The notes: generated from the sequence alone by a model not told the origin. DNA of 64,000 nt from Lophius americanus (GCA_037951165.1 JBBDHG010000135.1:1-64000), one strand, 5' to 3'. Numbered from the stretch's first letter, positions 12,419 to 45,939 are shown. A program made the numbers and translations.

Positions 12419-12500
12419 TACTGTCAGACTTATCCACCGAGTTATAGAAAAACGGATGTATTCATTAAATCTGGATTCACTAGTTGGAAGTCTGACAGTA
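12419..12500 (+). promoter_or_regulatory. Inverted repeat in the probable elp3 5' leader
   Basis: 13-bp exact inverted copies at 12419-12431 and 12488-12500, separated by 56 nt and ending 15 nt before the elp3 ATG. If transcribed it could form a stem-loop close to the start codon. It could also be the termini of a tiny insertion. Confidence 0.5.
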
Positions 12501-12515
12501 TAGCGAAGAAAAGAA

Positions 12516-33421
<20,906 letters not shown>

Positions 33422-33650
33422 ACATATTTTTATCTGGACACTGGATACATATATTTTATTTCAATATCTGCGGCACATTTAGCTAAGTTGTTGTTGTTTT
33501 GAATGTTTAAGCTCAGTTTTTCCCCCCCAGTCCATGTATTTTATCCTAAATGCTCTGCTTTATGTAGGTAGGAGAAAAGGTTTTAAGGATGAACCAGAGA
33601 ATGCTCTGGTTCTCTGGGTTCAGTTTTAGATCAACATTCATCACTGCTAT

Positions 33651-33656
33651 AATAAA
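33651..33656 (+). terminator. Candidate elp3 polyadenylation signal
   Basis: A canonical AATAAA, 230 bp after the elp3 stop. It is the first one on the plus strand after the stop and is consistent with a short 3' UTR. Confidence 0.55.
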
Positions 33657-33659
33657 CAA

Positions 33660-35000
33660 ATGTATAAGTCTCTTAAAAAACACAAACAATGGCGTGTTGG
33701 TATTTTTTGCTTTCCACATTGAAACCGATGCCTCACCGGTGAGATTGTGAGCATGACTCACTCACTCTGATGAGAAATGTCAGCAACCCTGTTCAGACAC
33801 TTTCAATTCTACTCAAATGTGTGTGACGACGACATATCTGAATGTCTAGGTGTCTCCTAAATAACCTGAGATTAAAAACCAGTTTAGAATTTATCATTTT
33901 TATCTAGCAAATAGGAAACCCCTCATGAGCCAATTTTTAATTATTGTTTGGCAATGGATGAATGAACAGTGAAGTGTCCTCACTGGGCAGCTGTTGTGTA
34001 ACTGCTCAATTTTAATTTTCTAGGAAATCGAACATTGGTGTTACATAAATTGCTTTTTAAGGCTCTCAGTTAATCCTGTTCCTTTTTTTTTTTCGGTCAT
34101 GCATTCTTGGGAATCGTGTAAACTCCAAACGTTCTTGTCTCATTATTGCACAATATAGAAGTATATTTCAGTTTGTCTGTATCCTTCTTTGTGATGTTGT
34201 AGATACAGCACACATATTTGCTAGAGTTTTTAATAATGAACCCTAAATGACGGAATAGCCAAAATAGCTTTTGCCTCCAAATTAAAGGTTGCATCAAAAT
34301 TAAATGTATTATTATTATTATTATCAGAGGGGCTCCTTTAATGTATTCTTCAATGTCAAGGGTGCTGGCCCTAGCTGGAGATCCCTGGTAATTGCCCTAT
34401 GAGAGTGTTTTACTGGCTCATTCCAATTACATCTTCATCACTTACCTGTCCATTGAACATTGACTGAATGCTTTGTTAAGCCACACTGTTACTGGAAAGG
34501 GGTTGTCATTTGAGAAATTGCAGGCAATAAAGTGCAAAAGCCTATGTCTCATATAGAAGCAGGATGGCTGTAGACAATTTCCTGGATGTGACCCTCGTGT
34601 CGTGACTGCTGTGTCGATGTTGGTGTTGCAGTCCTGACGCATTGGGGGATAGGCTAGGCTTTCTCTCCACGCTTGCTCACTCCTACTATCAGTTGTGAAA
34701 TCAGAAAGGACTCCCCCTCCGCTCAAACGGGCTGAGTCTGAGCTGAGCTGATTTTTGCTGTAGAGAAGAGTCTAATCGTCACTGCAACATGAGCCGACGT
34801 GTATCCAGTTCAGTTAAACTCTGCTTGATGAAAGTTAAAGTATCCGTCTACTACAATTTCCTGAGTTAAAGGTGAAGAAAAGGGTTCACATTGTCTAATT
34901 TGAATTCATCATGAATAATGGGTCACCTAGGATTTTTGCAGCCCAACATATTTTAGACATTGTATGAAAAAGGTCTAAAAAAATATTTCGCTAGGTCTTA
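33660..35000. other. Interval between convergent genes
   Basis: No exon seen. A short (ATT)n tail at 34296-34326 resembles an L2 3' end. Confidence 0.4.
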
Positions 35001-35003
35001 ATA

Positions 35004-35110
35004 CACTGCTATAAAACATTGAGGGGGAACCCATTAAAAAATTAAGTGAAAACTTAAATCATACTTTAGATCTCTATGCAGATACTACTTAAGTTGAAAA
35101 CCTTTATTAA
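35004..35110 (-). mobile_element. Tc1-like family B terminal relic
   Basis: tacactgctataaaacattga and the subterminal atctctatgcagatac and gttgaaaacctttatta match the 3' terminus of family B in reverse. Confidence 0.55.
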
Positions 35111-35112
35111 TA

Positions 35113-36350
35113 TACACTACTCAAAACAGAATCATCACAGTGTAACTCCAAATCAGGAAGCAATAATGATTGACAGTCAATTTCACCTGCTGTTGTGCAA
35201 ATGGGGAAGACAAAAGGTGGATGGGCAATTAGCGAGACAACTCCTATTAAGAAATGGGTTTGCAGGTGGTGGTCACACCAACAGCACAGAGAAAAAAGCG
35301 GGGAGGAGATACCAGGAGACAGGTCATTAATCAGGTTTGGTTGAGGGGGCTGAAGAAGGGCAACAACCCAGCTGCAGGGCCGCTATCTGCTTCTTTGTGC
35401 AAGAGAAACAGGCCCTCCAATAGGCCACTTGTGTGTATGTTTTCTGCCCAAACTCCACCCACAAATGGGCCTGTGCTCACAACCCGACAACGTGCAGCCC
35501 GCTTGGAATTTGCCAGAGAACACCAGAATTGGCAGAGGTGCCATTTTCACAGAGGAGAGCAGTTCACACAAGCACATGTGACAGACATGAGAGATACTCA
35601 ACATCCTTCAACATGACGGGTTTGCCGTTGGGTCAGTGATGATCTGGGGAAGCACATCCTTGGAGGATAGAGCTACAGAGCTACACTTGCTAGCCAGGGG
35701 AACCCTGACTGCTATTAGGTATCGGGATGAGATCCTCAGACACATCGTCAGACTGTATGCTGGTGCAGTGGACACTGGGTTCCTTCTGGTGCATCACAAG
35801 GCCCGGCATCATGCGACTGGAGTGTCAGTTGTCCTGCATGACGAAGGCATTCATGCTAGACTGGCCCGCCTGTTCCCCAGACCTGAATCCAATCTAGCAC
35901 CTCTGGGACCTCATGTATCGTTGCATAATCCGCAACCACGTCGCACCAAAGACTGTCCAGCAACTGACTGACGTCCTGATCGAGGTCTGGGGTGAGATCC
36001 CCCAGGAGACCATCCGTCCTCTCATCAGAAGCATGCCCAGACATAGTAGGGGGTGCATACAGGCCCATGTAGGCCATAAACACTACTGAACCACATTATG
36101 AGTTTCTTGAGGAAATTCACAGAAGCTGGATTAGTATGGCATCTTATTTTTCCACTTTGATTTTGAGTATGATTCTGAATCCAGTCCTCAAAGGGTTCAA
36201 GATTTTGGTTTCCATTGATCGTTCTTACGTTATTTTGCTCTCAACAAATTACACTATGTAATAAATAAAGATTTTCAACTGGAATATTTTATTCATACGG
36301 ATCGGGGATGCGAGATTTAAGTGTTCCCCTTTAAATTTTAAGTAGTGTAC
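35113..36350 (+). mobile_element. Tc1-like element, family B, near full length but degenerate
   Basis: About 1.24 kb from tacactactcaaaacag to taagtagtgta; the termini are inverted. The transposase survives as frameshifted pieces. Recognisable are the EFAREHQNW block near 35505-35540, TAIRYRDEILRHIVRLYAGA at 35705-35765, LARLFPRPESNLAPLG near 35860-35910 (normally D/NPIE), and a C-terminal set of pieces to 36085. The expected catalytic DNA(R)PH box reads HKARHH, so the second Asp is lost. Confidence 0.8.
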
Positions 36351-36535
36351 ATTGTGTAATTGGTAGAGAACAAAATGATCTAAAAACAGTCAGTAGAAAC
36401 CAAAACTATTAACTCATCGTAGGCTGGCTTCTAAATCACCCCATGATTAAAGTGACAAGTAAATTCACTGGCTGATCCAACTGGCATCAATTTAATCATA
36501 ACCCATAATGTATCTCAGTTGTGTGTTTGACCCCC

Positions 36536-37456
36536 AAATATGCCTGTAGGCACTCCTGACAATGCCTGGACATGCTCCTGAGGAGTTGGTGGATGGTCTC
36601 CTGGGGGATCTTCTCCCAGTACTGGTTGAGGGCATCAGCGAGCTTGTGGAGTCTGCACTATTTGGTAGCATTGGATGCGCTGATACATAACGTCCAATTA
36701 ATCCATCCATTATCTTCTGCTTATCTGGGGTCAGGTCGAAGAAACATTCTCCAACTTCTCCCTCTCTTCAGCAACACTCCAACATTCCAGCTCATCCTGA
36801 GGCGTTCCCTTCCAGGTGAAATATATAGTCCCACGAGTTCAGGGTCTCCTCACAGTTGGACATGCTTGAAAGAACCTGCACAGGGAGGCAGCCTACTCTC
36901 GAAGGCTGAGCCCGGCAACCCCAAGAAGGAAGGAAGCTCATTTCCTTCTTTTGGTCACTACATAGATCTCAAGACCATAGATCTTGGTATGTAGAATGGC
37001 CGGTAAATTTAGAGGTTTACATTGTTACTCAGATCTTTCTTCGCCACAACAGATCAATAAAACACCCGCATTTCCGCCGATGCCGCAACGAAAACATCAA
37101 TCACTCGAGAACAACACACCAAGATACTTAATCTCCTTTGCATGAGGCAACAATTCCTCCCGTACCCAGGGGGACAGTCCACGATTTCCTGGCCTCCGAG
37201 GCATTGGTTCTCACGTGATTCAGGTCTGGGTAGAACAAGGGCCAGTCAGTCGCATTTATATCTTCACCTTTCAAAACCTTCTACACACTCTAGCCACATG
37301 AGGCCAGGCATTGTCTAGAACCAGGAGGAACCTAGGGTCCACTAATAAGGTCCCACAGTGGTCTTATAGAGGATTTCATCCTGGTACCAACTGGCCATGA
37401 GGGTACAATTGCTTTGTCCATGGAGGTCTGTCCACTTGAGCATATGTAACAGTCAT
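36536..37456 (-). mobile_element. Second Tc1-like family B copy, split by a LINE
   Basis: 36536-36697 and 37206-37456 read on the minus strand as consecutive parts of the family B transposase: the C-terminus with RSMPR-like and EIPQET-like remains, then the HVARV and ATGYQDEIL-like pieces. The gap between them is the LINE fragment below. Confidence 0.65.
36698..37205 (-). mobile_element. Rex3-like RTE LINE 3' fragment
   Basis: The minus-strand 3' end carries a GGATGGAT-type tail (aatccatccat at 36700-36710). Upstream frames contain decayed FKYLG, KKELS and GLSLR-like Rex3 C-terminal words around 36900-37150. It sits inside the Tc1-like copy. Confidence 0.6.
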
Positions 37457-37459
37457 GTG

Positions 37460-38500
37460 ACAAAGTTACGTATATTAAAAGAAAAATAACTTAAAAAGGA
37501 ATTTGGACATAATTTATGTTGGAGTATAAATCAATTTTGAAGGAGTGTCAGCGAATCATTCTGAAATAACTTGTCATCCAAGATACTGACTGTCAATAAG
37601 ACACATGACCAGTAATAAATGCTGTGGACATGATAAGTCATGTCCCTAATGCCTGGCTTTAATTTCCTGTAGGGTGATTTAGTGTCCATTAGTCACCTTG
37701 AGCCTCACACACACACACACACACACAGTCACATCTATTAGGTTTTACTGCAGACATATCAAACACGCTCAAACAGTGTCAAAAGTTTGACTTACTTTAT
37801 ACAAAAACAAACTACATTTCAAATGTCACATAGCAAAAAATGATGAGGAAATAGTTTGTATTCACAATCAAAAACAATTGACCTACTGTATATCAGCAGG
37901 TGTTTAGGAACAGAGAACCTCCGTCATAAGGAACGTCTCTGCCTAAACTAGTTACTCTACCTGTATATGAAGATCCATACGAGATGTGGGGCTGAATTCA
38001 AGAGCCAATGTAGCAACATCAACCTCCTGTTTTCAAACCGTGTTCACAACTAGTGGTGCACAAAAAAGTTTAATGTAACATAAAAGTTGTTGTATGTCAT
38101 ATGGCCGGCTTACGTCATTTCATGATTTCACTACAAACATAAGAGAGGTTGTTGAAGGTTAGTTTGCATATGGCTCTTCCACTCATAAGACTCCTCTCAT
38201 GAAGTTAATGCCGAAACACCTGAGCACCTGCATAAAGTGAGCCTTACAGTAAATATATCTATATTAAAACTACTATTATAAAGGTTTTTGAGACACAGTG
38301 ATAAAGACTTGTTGTTCATTTTGAGGCTGTTGACTTACTCTGCATTATATTGAGTATAATGCGTATTTATTTATAGACAAAACACAAAGTACAGCTTTAA
38401 CATTAACACATTGTTGAATTGACACGGTTAGTGACTATGTGTCACATAGTGTAACAATAACTATGTGTAACAATAACAATTATGACTAATTAACAAATGT
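37460..38500. other. Downstream flank of the kinase gene
   Basis: No exon seen. A (CA)n microsatellite lies at 37706-37728. Confidence 0.4.
37706..37728. repeat. (CA)n microsatellite
   Basis: About eleven CA units. Confidence 0.9.
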
Positions 38501-38513
38501 CAGAAAGGTAATA

Positions 38514-38519
38514 TTTATT
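38514..38519 (-). terminator. Candidate kinase polyadenylation signal
   Basis: AATAAA on the minus strand, about 590 bp after the kinase stop. Other AT-rich hexamers lie nearby, so the choice is uncertain. Confidence 0.3.
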
Positions 38520-39107
38520 GCATGTCGATCGTACTGGACTGCATTAAAAACAGAAACATGTTTTCATTTTGGTCGATTAGCGCTGTTAAATCCAATAAAA
38601 TGTTAGCAGCCACAATATAAATTAAGTTAAATGTCAACAAATACAAACAAAATACACACATGCCCTAAACATACACGCTAACACTAAAGCAGAGGTAAGA
38701 GGAAGGCGTGCAGACAAGCAGCAGCCCTAAGCACTTGCATTTCATGTCATATACACACACTGAAATTGATTTCCTATGTTCAAGCATTCGGGGTCTTTGC
38801 AGCAGCATGGTGCTAACATTAAAGACAGCTTGAGTAAGTCCCAGTAGATCTCTATATGGACCACATCTGTTCCATTCTTTTCCCTTCATTTGCTTTGCTA
38901 CAAACAAACTAAACTCCCCTTTCTGTGACAAATATAGCACCTAGAATTTCTTATAATTACATATTTCTTGTCCCCACTTCCCCAAGGCTGTAAAGTGGCT
39001 ATTACTTACACACGTAGAAGAGCTCTGCAGTCAGGGGGTAAATAGTCAATATTTTCATGTAGTGGCTACTGGTTACAGCCATTATGGTCTCTTAAGCCTC
39101 CTTTCTG

Positions 39108-39352
39108 TCAGTGGGAATCCTTTTTCAGAGCAGAGTGTACTTGTGCCTCCAGCTGGTCTGCTGGGGGCCGTGCATCAGGGTTTGAGGCGAGCAAGTCTAA
39201 AAGCAGGGAGCACATGGCTGGACCGGGAGGGGGTGGCAGCGGGGGTGCCCTCTTAAACTTCATAGGGATGCACAGCTGGAGCTCGGCGTTTTCCCACAAG
39301 GCTTCCCCCAGTGGCATCAGCCAACCAGAGCGTCCCTTACACACGTAGGCAC
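39108..39352 (-). CDS. PDIK1L/STK35-family kinase coding exon 3 and stop
   Basis: Encodes GAYVCKGRSGWLMPLGEALW, then a proline-rich PPLPPPPGP loop and the last C-lobe helices (LLLDLLASNPDARPPADQLE). Acceptor ctcattag; TGA at 39110-39108. Intron 2 (39353-43112) carries an L2 tail and a Tc1-like copy. Confidence 0.92.
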
Positions 39353-42300
39353 CTAATGAGGAAACACGAGAGGAGACACTGTTGAGTCGTCCCACAGAAC
39401 TACATCTTAGTGATTGTGGGTCACATAAGCCCTGCACGCCCTCCAGTGCTTACTTGTGTGACATCTGCCCAGTAATTGTTAGAGCTCCCGTAAAACCAGC
39501 AATGTGTGGCAGACTTTGTGAATACGCTGGGACACTCGAAGACTGTTATTAAACAGGAACAATATAAATGACATCAACTGAACATGAGAGCAAAACAGAA
39601 CACACAATATGAGCAGTATGAAATATCCAGGACTCCACCTTATTAGACCATTATTTTAGTCAATACACTTTGATGTGTTTTTTTTTGAGTTGTTAGAATC
39701 GTTCCAAAACTACTGAAGTACATTCTTACTTCTAGTTCTCCTTCAATACTACACAGAATACATTTTAGGTCAAGTTGTTTTGTCTAAGATGATTGATTTA
39801 TTTGCAATAACTCGTTAAAAAAGAACAAAAAACACTGTTTGATAGCCATGTCAACAAGATGAAATATGGTATGCTACAGTTAGAGTCGAAATAATCAGCT
39901 AATCTGATCATAATCATGCTGAACATAAAGTGTAATAAATAATAATAATAATAATAATACCTTTAATTTATAATGCACTTTACATTTGGATCAAATCTCA
40001 AAGGGCTACAAAGTAAAGTGTGATGACCTTTGTGTTTTGCATCAGTGGAATAATCTCATGATGAATCCAGCTGTGACACACAATCAACCTTTTAAAGTCA
40101 TAAACAAAACATAGTTTAATTTTAGACGTACAGTATGTGTATTAATAAAAGACTCCAGTAACGCGTTTGTGTGCAGGGTATTAAATAAGATTATCAGGCT
40201 AGTTGGCCTAGAGATGCATCAACTGGTTGTCAGAATATTTGGGTACACTGGCTTGTCAGACATGAATGCATGCAGAACAGATTCCTATACTTATTTAAAG
40301 CAGCCTGCGAGTGTGTCCCAGTTTTGTGTATTCATTAACAGAAAAAATATTGGCACATGTAATTGAGGTTTTAAATCGAAGAATGCATGCTAAGCTAATA
40401 GCAAATTTTTACAATCTAAAACGAAAAAATGTCTGAATTAATTTACTTATTATTAACGGTTGTTTGCCATTAATTACTAAATGTGGACATTTTTGTTAAC
40501 TTATTTACAGTGAGACTTATTTGAGTTTACACAGTGGCTTTGCGGTTGCTCTAGAAACAATATTGATCTGTAAATAAATGTAAAATCATTTAGAATCCCG
40601 TTCTGAGTGTATTTATGTCTTTAAAATAATGGTGAGACCAATTCTTTAGTACTGACAACAATGATAGTAGGATTTATAAAGAACTGGGCTGATAAGATAA
40701 AATAAAAATTGATACCAACCACATCACCAGAAAGAATTTGAAGGATTGGGAAACAGAAAACAGACACTTTCAACCATTGTTATTTTGCGATTGTTGTATT
40801 AATGGCACACACTGATATCGGTCAAAGAAAGGCGAGGACATATTCGGGATACACTTTTTTTCTCCGTAGTGTTTCTGCTTATGTCTAAGTGTCTAATGTT
40901 AGAAAAGTTAAAACGATGATTGATGTTAATAATCATGTTAAACGCATAATTCTTAATGAAATAACATCAACTTGTCCTGAGAGGACCCCGAACTCCACAA
41001 TTACAACACCTATAACCCACCACCCTGAATTCCAATACATCTGTATCTTCCCATTACCATCAAAAAGTCATTAATCTTCTGTATTCATTAGTAAAAGCAC
41101 CTGGTTGGGAACCAAAGTGGGAAAGAAGATAAAAAAAGAAATCCATTGCCAGATTATTCAGTACAAACTGATATCTTGTGTGAAGTGAACAACAGCACCG
41201 TGGATAAGTGGCTGAAGCACAGACTGTACTCTAAAAACAGAGTTAGTGTAATACATATCAGCATGTAAATAGCATAAATCAATCATCTCACTGCCATTTA
41301 CACTCATGATTGTACCATCCGTGGTTGATGAATGTATGATGTATAGTATGTGACATTTTTAATATGTGCCAGTTAATTAAGTCAAACTCGATTCGGGGCG
41401 ATGCGTCATTAAAGTGCCTGACTCTCACACCCAACCTTTCAGTGAGCAGGATACAACATGGCAGGACTGCACTGATGCATTACGCATACATGTTAACGCG
41501 GTCCCGTACGCACGAACATACGGGGAAATATCCAGTCACATGTTTGCAAATGAAGGTGTTGGAGCCATAAGAGTTTCTTTCTTTTAGATCATAGATACGC
41601 ATGGTTAGTACGTGCTTCAAGTGTTTGAATAAAACTGTAATCAAGAAATATTGAATTGATGCAATCATTTTAAATCCCTGAAGGAAATAACAATAAAATC
41701 AATAATGATGTTTAAATGTTGTGGAGAGCTCCTTCTAGTTCTGTCATTTCACACATGTGCGTATATCTAAAACACTCAGAAAGTATTCAGAATACTTTAC
41801 TTTTTTTTTAATACTTTTTAATGTTATGGGCTTATACTGAAACAGTTTGAATTCATATTTTTGCCTGAAGGATCTGGACTCCATAGCCAATAATAAGAAA
41901 GCAATAAACATAATTTTATATTTCTTTCACATATCTATTAAACAAGAAAAACTGAATTATCACATTGACATAAATATTTAGACCCTTTAGCCAGGAATGT
42001 ATTGAAGCAACTTTGCATTTTCTCCCAATCTTTCCCTGCAGATCCTCTAAAGACTTGTCAGGTTTAATGGGGACTGTCGGTGGACAGCCGGTTTCAGGTC
42101 TCTCCAAGGATGTTTGATCAAGTTCAAGTCAGTGACTCTGACTGGGCCACTCAAGGTCATTCACAGTTTTTTCTTCTGAAGACACTTCAGTACTGGCCTT
42201 GACTGTGTGCTAAACGTCATTGTCCTGTTGGAAGTTGAACCTACAGCCCTGTGAGTGGTCCTGAGAGCTCTGGACCAGGTTTGCATGAAGAATAGTAGTC

Positions 42301-44658
42301 TTCCAGTCCCTACCGCGGAAGAACCCCCATTCAGCAGAGTGCAGCCGCCACCTCCATGCCTCACTGTGATGGTATGGGTGGTGGTGATAATGAGCAGTGA
42401 CTGGATTCCTCCAGACGTGATGCTTAATACTGAGGCCAAACAGCTCAGATAACCATCAGGCTCTCGGCCACCTCTCTTACCAAAGCTCTTTCCTCCCGAC
42501 TGCTCAGTTTGGCAATGTGGCCACCTCCCTGGATGTTCCAAGCTGATTCCTTTTGAGAATTATGGAGGCCACCGTGCTCTTAGGAATCTTCAATACGGAA
42601 GAATGTTCCATAGTCTTCCCTAGATATGTGCCTCAACACAATCCTGTCTCTGGGCTCTGCAAGAAGTTCCTTCGACCGCATGGTTTGTATTTGGCTCTGA
42701 TATGTATTGTCAGTAGTGCGCTCTTATATAGACTGGTTATGCCTTTCCAGATCATGTCCATAAATTTACCACAGGTGGATTCCAATCAAGGTGTAGAAAC
42801 ATCTCAAAGATGATCGGAGGAACCAGGGCTACATTTTATTTGTCATAGCAAACAGTCTGATATTTAAGTTTTTCATTTTTAATACATTTGCAAAGAAATT
42901 CTAAGAATTAAGTTCCCTCTTTGTTATTATGGAGTACGAGTGTAGATTGATGGGGGGGGAATGCTCTGTATATTGTGGAACTAGCAAGGTACTTCTCTTG
43001 CTCGTCTTTTTTACTTCAGGAAAGGAGGCACAGGGTATATACTCATATACGTTTTATATATTATCACGGTCAATATCTAGACTCTTCTACAGACTCTCCA
43101 CTGGCCACTTACCCAGCTGTTCCTGAGAGGTCCCTTCTTCCAGAAAGGTGATTCTCTCCAGCACAGCCCAGAACATCACACCCAGTGAGAAGATGTCTGC
43201 CTGGGCTGTATAGGTCAGTCCACCCCACACCTCTGGTGCCATGTAAAAATCAGAGCCACATGTGGAGGAGAAGTGCTGCCTGGTCAGGTCACTGTCCACA
43301 ACACCTTCGCTCATCTTGCTCAGACCAAAGTCTGCCACCTTGAGGATGGACATGGAGATCAACAAGAAATTCTGTCAAGTTTAGGTTGGGATAAAATGTT
43401 TCTACAACAGTAAGACTCAAGAAAAATATATCTGAAAAAATATCTCCTTCTCAGCAAATACCTTATTTTAAAAAGAAGTTTGGAAAAAGTAATGTAAACC
43501 TAATAGTACATCTTGTAAATTCATTCTACAAAGAAATAGAGGATTGTTTTTATCTATGCCAGAGCAACAACAATGTGTCAACGTAGACAATTTAAGTCAT
43601 TTTTAAAGCAAAACTGTCAAATATTTTTTGGTTCCAGCATCATAAATGTGAGTATTGCTTGTTTTTGTTTGTTAGTCATGATAGTAAATCATGAAGCGTT
43701 AAGATTGTAACTGTTGCTCAACCACAAGCAGTAATTTGAATATGTTACACAAGGGCTCTCAAAAGTTGCGATGAACATTTATGTCACAATTAATTGGTAT
43801 TTTATGGATAAAATTATTGATTGTGAAAGTACTTGAAAGATTAATAGCTAGTATAAATCAACTAAATCATTACTTGGAACTATGACCAAAATGAGATTTT
43901 GATGAGAAAATGAAAATGCACTGATGTTGCCTTACCTTGATCACAGGGCCTTTGGGTGTCACACAGACCAGGACGTTGTCAGGCTTTAGGTCTCTGTGGG
44001 TGATACCCAGACTATGAAGGAAGGCCACAGCACTACACAGCTGTCGGACTACTCTGATGTTGCGCTGAGTGTCTGGTGGCCTGGACAACAGATAGTGATT
44101 CAAGTCGCCCCCATCACAGTACTCCATCACAAGCCACAATGCCAAACAGTGGTGGGGTCCTCGCTGCTCCTCCTGCCGCTGTGCCGGTCTCTTCCTGGTT
44201 TTGTTTTGAGACCTTTGCGGAGTTGTGGCATCAGATGAATTTGATTTAGTCCTGCACTCGGTGGTGTTGGTCCTGTCCTGAAGTCTATCGAGAGAGTTAT
44301 TCCTCCTCTGGGTGTTAGATTGAGAGTTATTCCTTTCCTGCGTTTGTGGTGCTCCGACTACTGTGCCTTTTAACGCACTCTCAACGAGACGCAGGGGCAG
44401 TGTCCCCGGTCTTAGGGGCTTCAGGCTCCTCGGCCCCATCTGCAGAAGGCAGCTGTGGAGTGCGATGACATTGACATGGTTCTTGGCTGTAGATCTCATG
44501 GCCCACAGTTCTTGCAAGTAGAGTTCTATGCACTCTGGGTTGTTGCAGGTGAGCCGCTTTATCGCCACTCTCTGTCCTGTTTTGGCTATGTAGCCCTTAA
44601 AGACCACGCCGTAGCTACCTCTTCCGACCTCCTCCTCTAGAGTGTAGAGCTCTTCCAT
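39108..44658 (-). CDS. Serine/threonine protein kinase of the PDIK1L/STK35 (CLIK1) family, three coding exons
   Basis: Exons on the minus strand: 44658-43936, 43338-43113 and 39352-39108. Total 1194 nt, 397 residues plus TGA, frame kept at both introns. Seen: glycine loop GRGSYG at 12-17; VAIK with Lys34; a likely helix-C Glu50; catalytic HRDLKPDN with Asp223; DFG at 244-246; APE at 275-277 in SDFYMAPEVW. All residues needed for catalysis are present. GRGSYGVV, CDGGD, SDFYMAPEVW, LERITF and GEALWEN match PDIK1L and STK35, whose mammalian members act in or near the nucleus and are linked to actin regulation; substrates are poorly known. PDIK1L is about 341 residues. The excess here is a polar insert at about 104-168, rich in Asn, Gln, Arg, Ser and Thr. 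The divergence suggests a third fish paralogue, so no symbol is given. It converges on elp3. Confidence 0.93.
39937..40012 (-). mobile_element. L2 3'-end fragment in kinase intron 2
   Basis: (AAT)n then ctttaatttataatgcactt and tacatttggatcaaatctca: the reverse complement of the 3' end of the L2 copy at 10.7 kb. Confidence 0.65.
41771..42962 (-). mobile_element. Tc1-like element, family C, in kinase intron 2
   Basis: About 1.2 kb starting ctcagaaagtattcagaata. The minus strand holds a frameshifted transposase: the central MHQTWSRALRTT-like and LNGDSSAVGTGRL-like region at 42240-42330, and the N-terminal helix-turn-helix region near 42450-42690. The termini are degenerate. A different Tc1 family from A and B. 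Confidence 0.7.
43113..43338 (-). CDS. PDIK1L/STK35-family kinase coding exon 2
   Basis: Encodes VADFGLSKMSEG onward: activation segment, APE and LERITFLEEG. The acceptor is cctcaag, with a poor pyrimidine tract. The donor is GTAAGT at 43112. The first base of Gly317 is at its end. Confidence 0.93.
43936..44658 (-). CDS. PDIK1L/STK35-family kinase coding exon 1
   Basis: Encodes residues 1-241: the N-lobe, the polar insert and the catalytic loop HRDLKPDN. Start ATG at 44658-44656, 13 nt after a splice acceptor. Donor AAG|GTAAGG, GT at 43935-43934. Confidence 0.93.
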
Positions 44659-44677
44659 TTCCCACAGTAGCCTGTTG
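44659..44677 (-). promoter_or_regulatory. Splice acceptor and leader just upstream of the kinase start codon
   Basis: Minus-strand sequence reads a pyrimidine-rich run, then acaacag at 44678-44672. Thirteen leader bases then precede the ATG. This implies at least one upstream noncoding exon. Confidence 0.6.
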
Positions 44678-45300
44678 TGAGAGCTAACAAAGTAAACAAA
44701 AAGTTGAGGTTAGAATGGTAAAAGAAAAATTACATGGTGATTAGGGACATTGTTTTTGAAAAATAAATAGGGCAAAATTATTTTAAATAAGCCATTTATG
44801 GACAGTTAACCTTAAATTTCTAAAATATCCCAAAGGGTATGGGACATCTCTTGAATGTCAGTTTGAAACAGACCAGTCACACATGATTTCTGAAATACAG
44901 AAAGATAACAAACATATTTATAAAAATATATGTAAAGTAGTGAATTTACATTCATTATTCCCATTTTCAATGCAATTCTTCTCCTTAATGATAAGCGCGG
45001 CCACGTTGACTGATCAACACGAAAATAAATTCCTGGGTGACGTTTTGTAGAAATTCAGCAGAAAACAGAAAGAAGGAGTTGAAAAAGAGAGTAAAAAAAG
45101 AGCCAATAAAATTCCATCTGCTCAATAGCAACTGATGAAATTTCGTCTGCACAAAATTGGTTTGTCAAAAATCTATAGGTGGATTGTAGATTTTCAGTAA
45201 TAAACATGCTTATATTTATGCCTTTCAAAAGATACTTTTCCTACCAAAAGTATTTTACACTGACCGGAAGTACTCTGCTGAAAAGTCATTCCTAAAGGGT

Positions 45301-45450
45301 AAATTGTAGTTCAGGAGGTAGACTGTAGTCTACTGGTCGCAGGTTCCTTGAACCCCCATGTGCACCCAGAGTTTACCCACTGATCCCCGGGGATGCGTCA
45401 AATGAAGTGCAGAGAAATCATTTTACAATGTTTGAATTAGAGACCTTATT
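45301..45450 (+). mobile_element. Degenerate tRNA-derived SINE
   Basis: A-box-like gtagttcaggaggtaga, B-box-like caggttccttgaaccc, then gatgcgtcaaatgaagtgcag, whose body matches the SINE at 14.7 kb. It sits in the inferred kinase 5' intron. Confidence 0.5.
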
Positions 45451-45939
45451 AACCCATTAGAACCCAGACCAGTTTCTCCTCAGAGGAGAATTATAAGGGA
45501 TATCATATAGACTCAGTGTAACAAATAATTAGTATCAGAATTCAATTATTCTTTGAAATGCTGCCCCTTGTCAGGGATCCGCAATGTTGCATCAGGCTTT
45601 CATGGTAACTTTCTTTCCCCAGAGCTATAAATCAAGGATAAATCTGCATAAAGCGTTTCCCGTTCTATTTAAATGTTTTGTGACAATTCCGTCAAAATAG
45701 TTACTCATTGGTTAAAATTGTTTAAATACACTTTGACATCGTGTGCCCGAGCAGACGGTGGTAACTAAAACGACCCACATTTTCCACGTAAATTTCATTC
45801 TCACTGTAAACAGAAAACATTTAACAGAAAACAACGACCCAAACCGACTTCTGGGATTTATAAAGTCGGTAACTGGACGTAACATTGTGATATTTATAAA
45901 CAGTCACGCCGATTTAAAACGTAAAGCTTTCAGACTTAC

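Noticed and set aside
35254..35971. Intact Tc1 transposase
   Set aside because: Frames are shifted several times and the second catalytic Asp position is lost.
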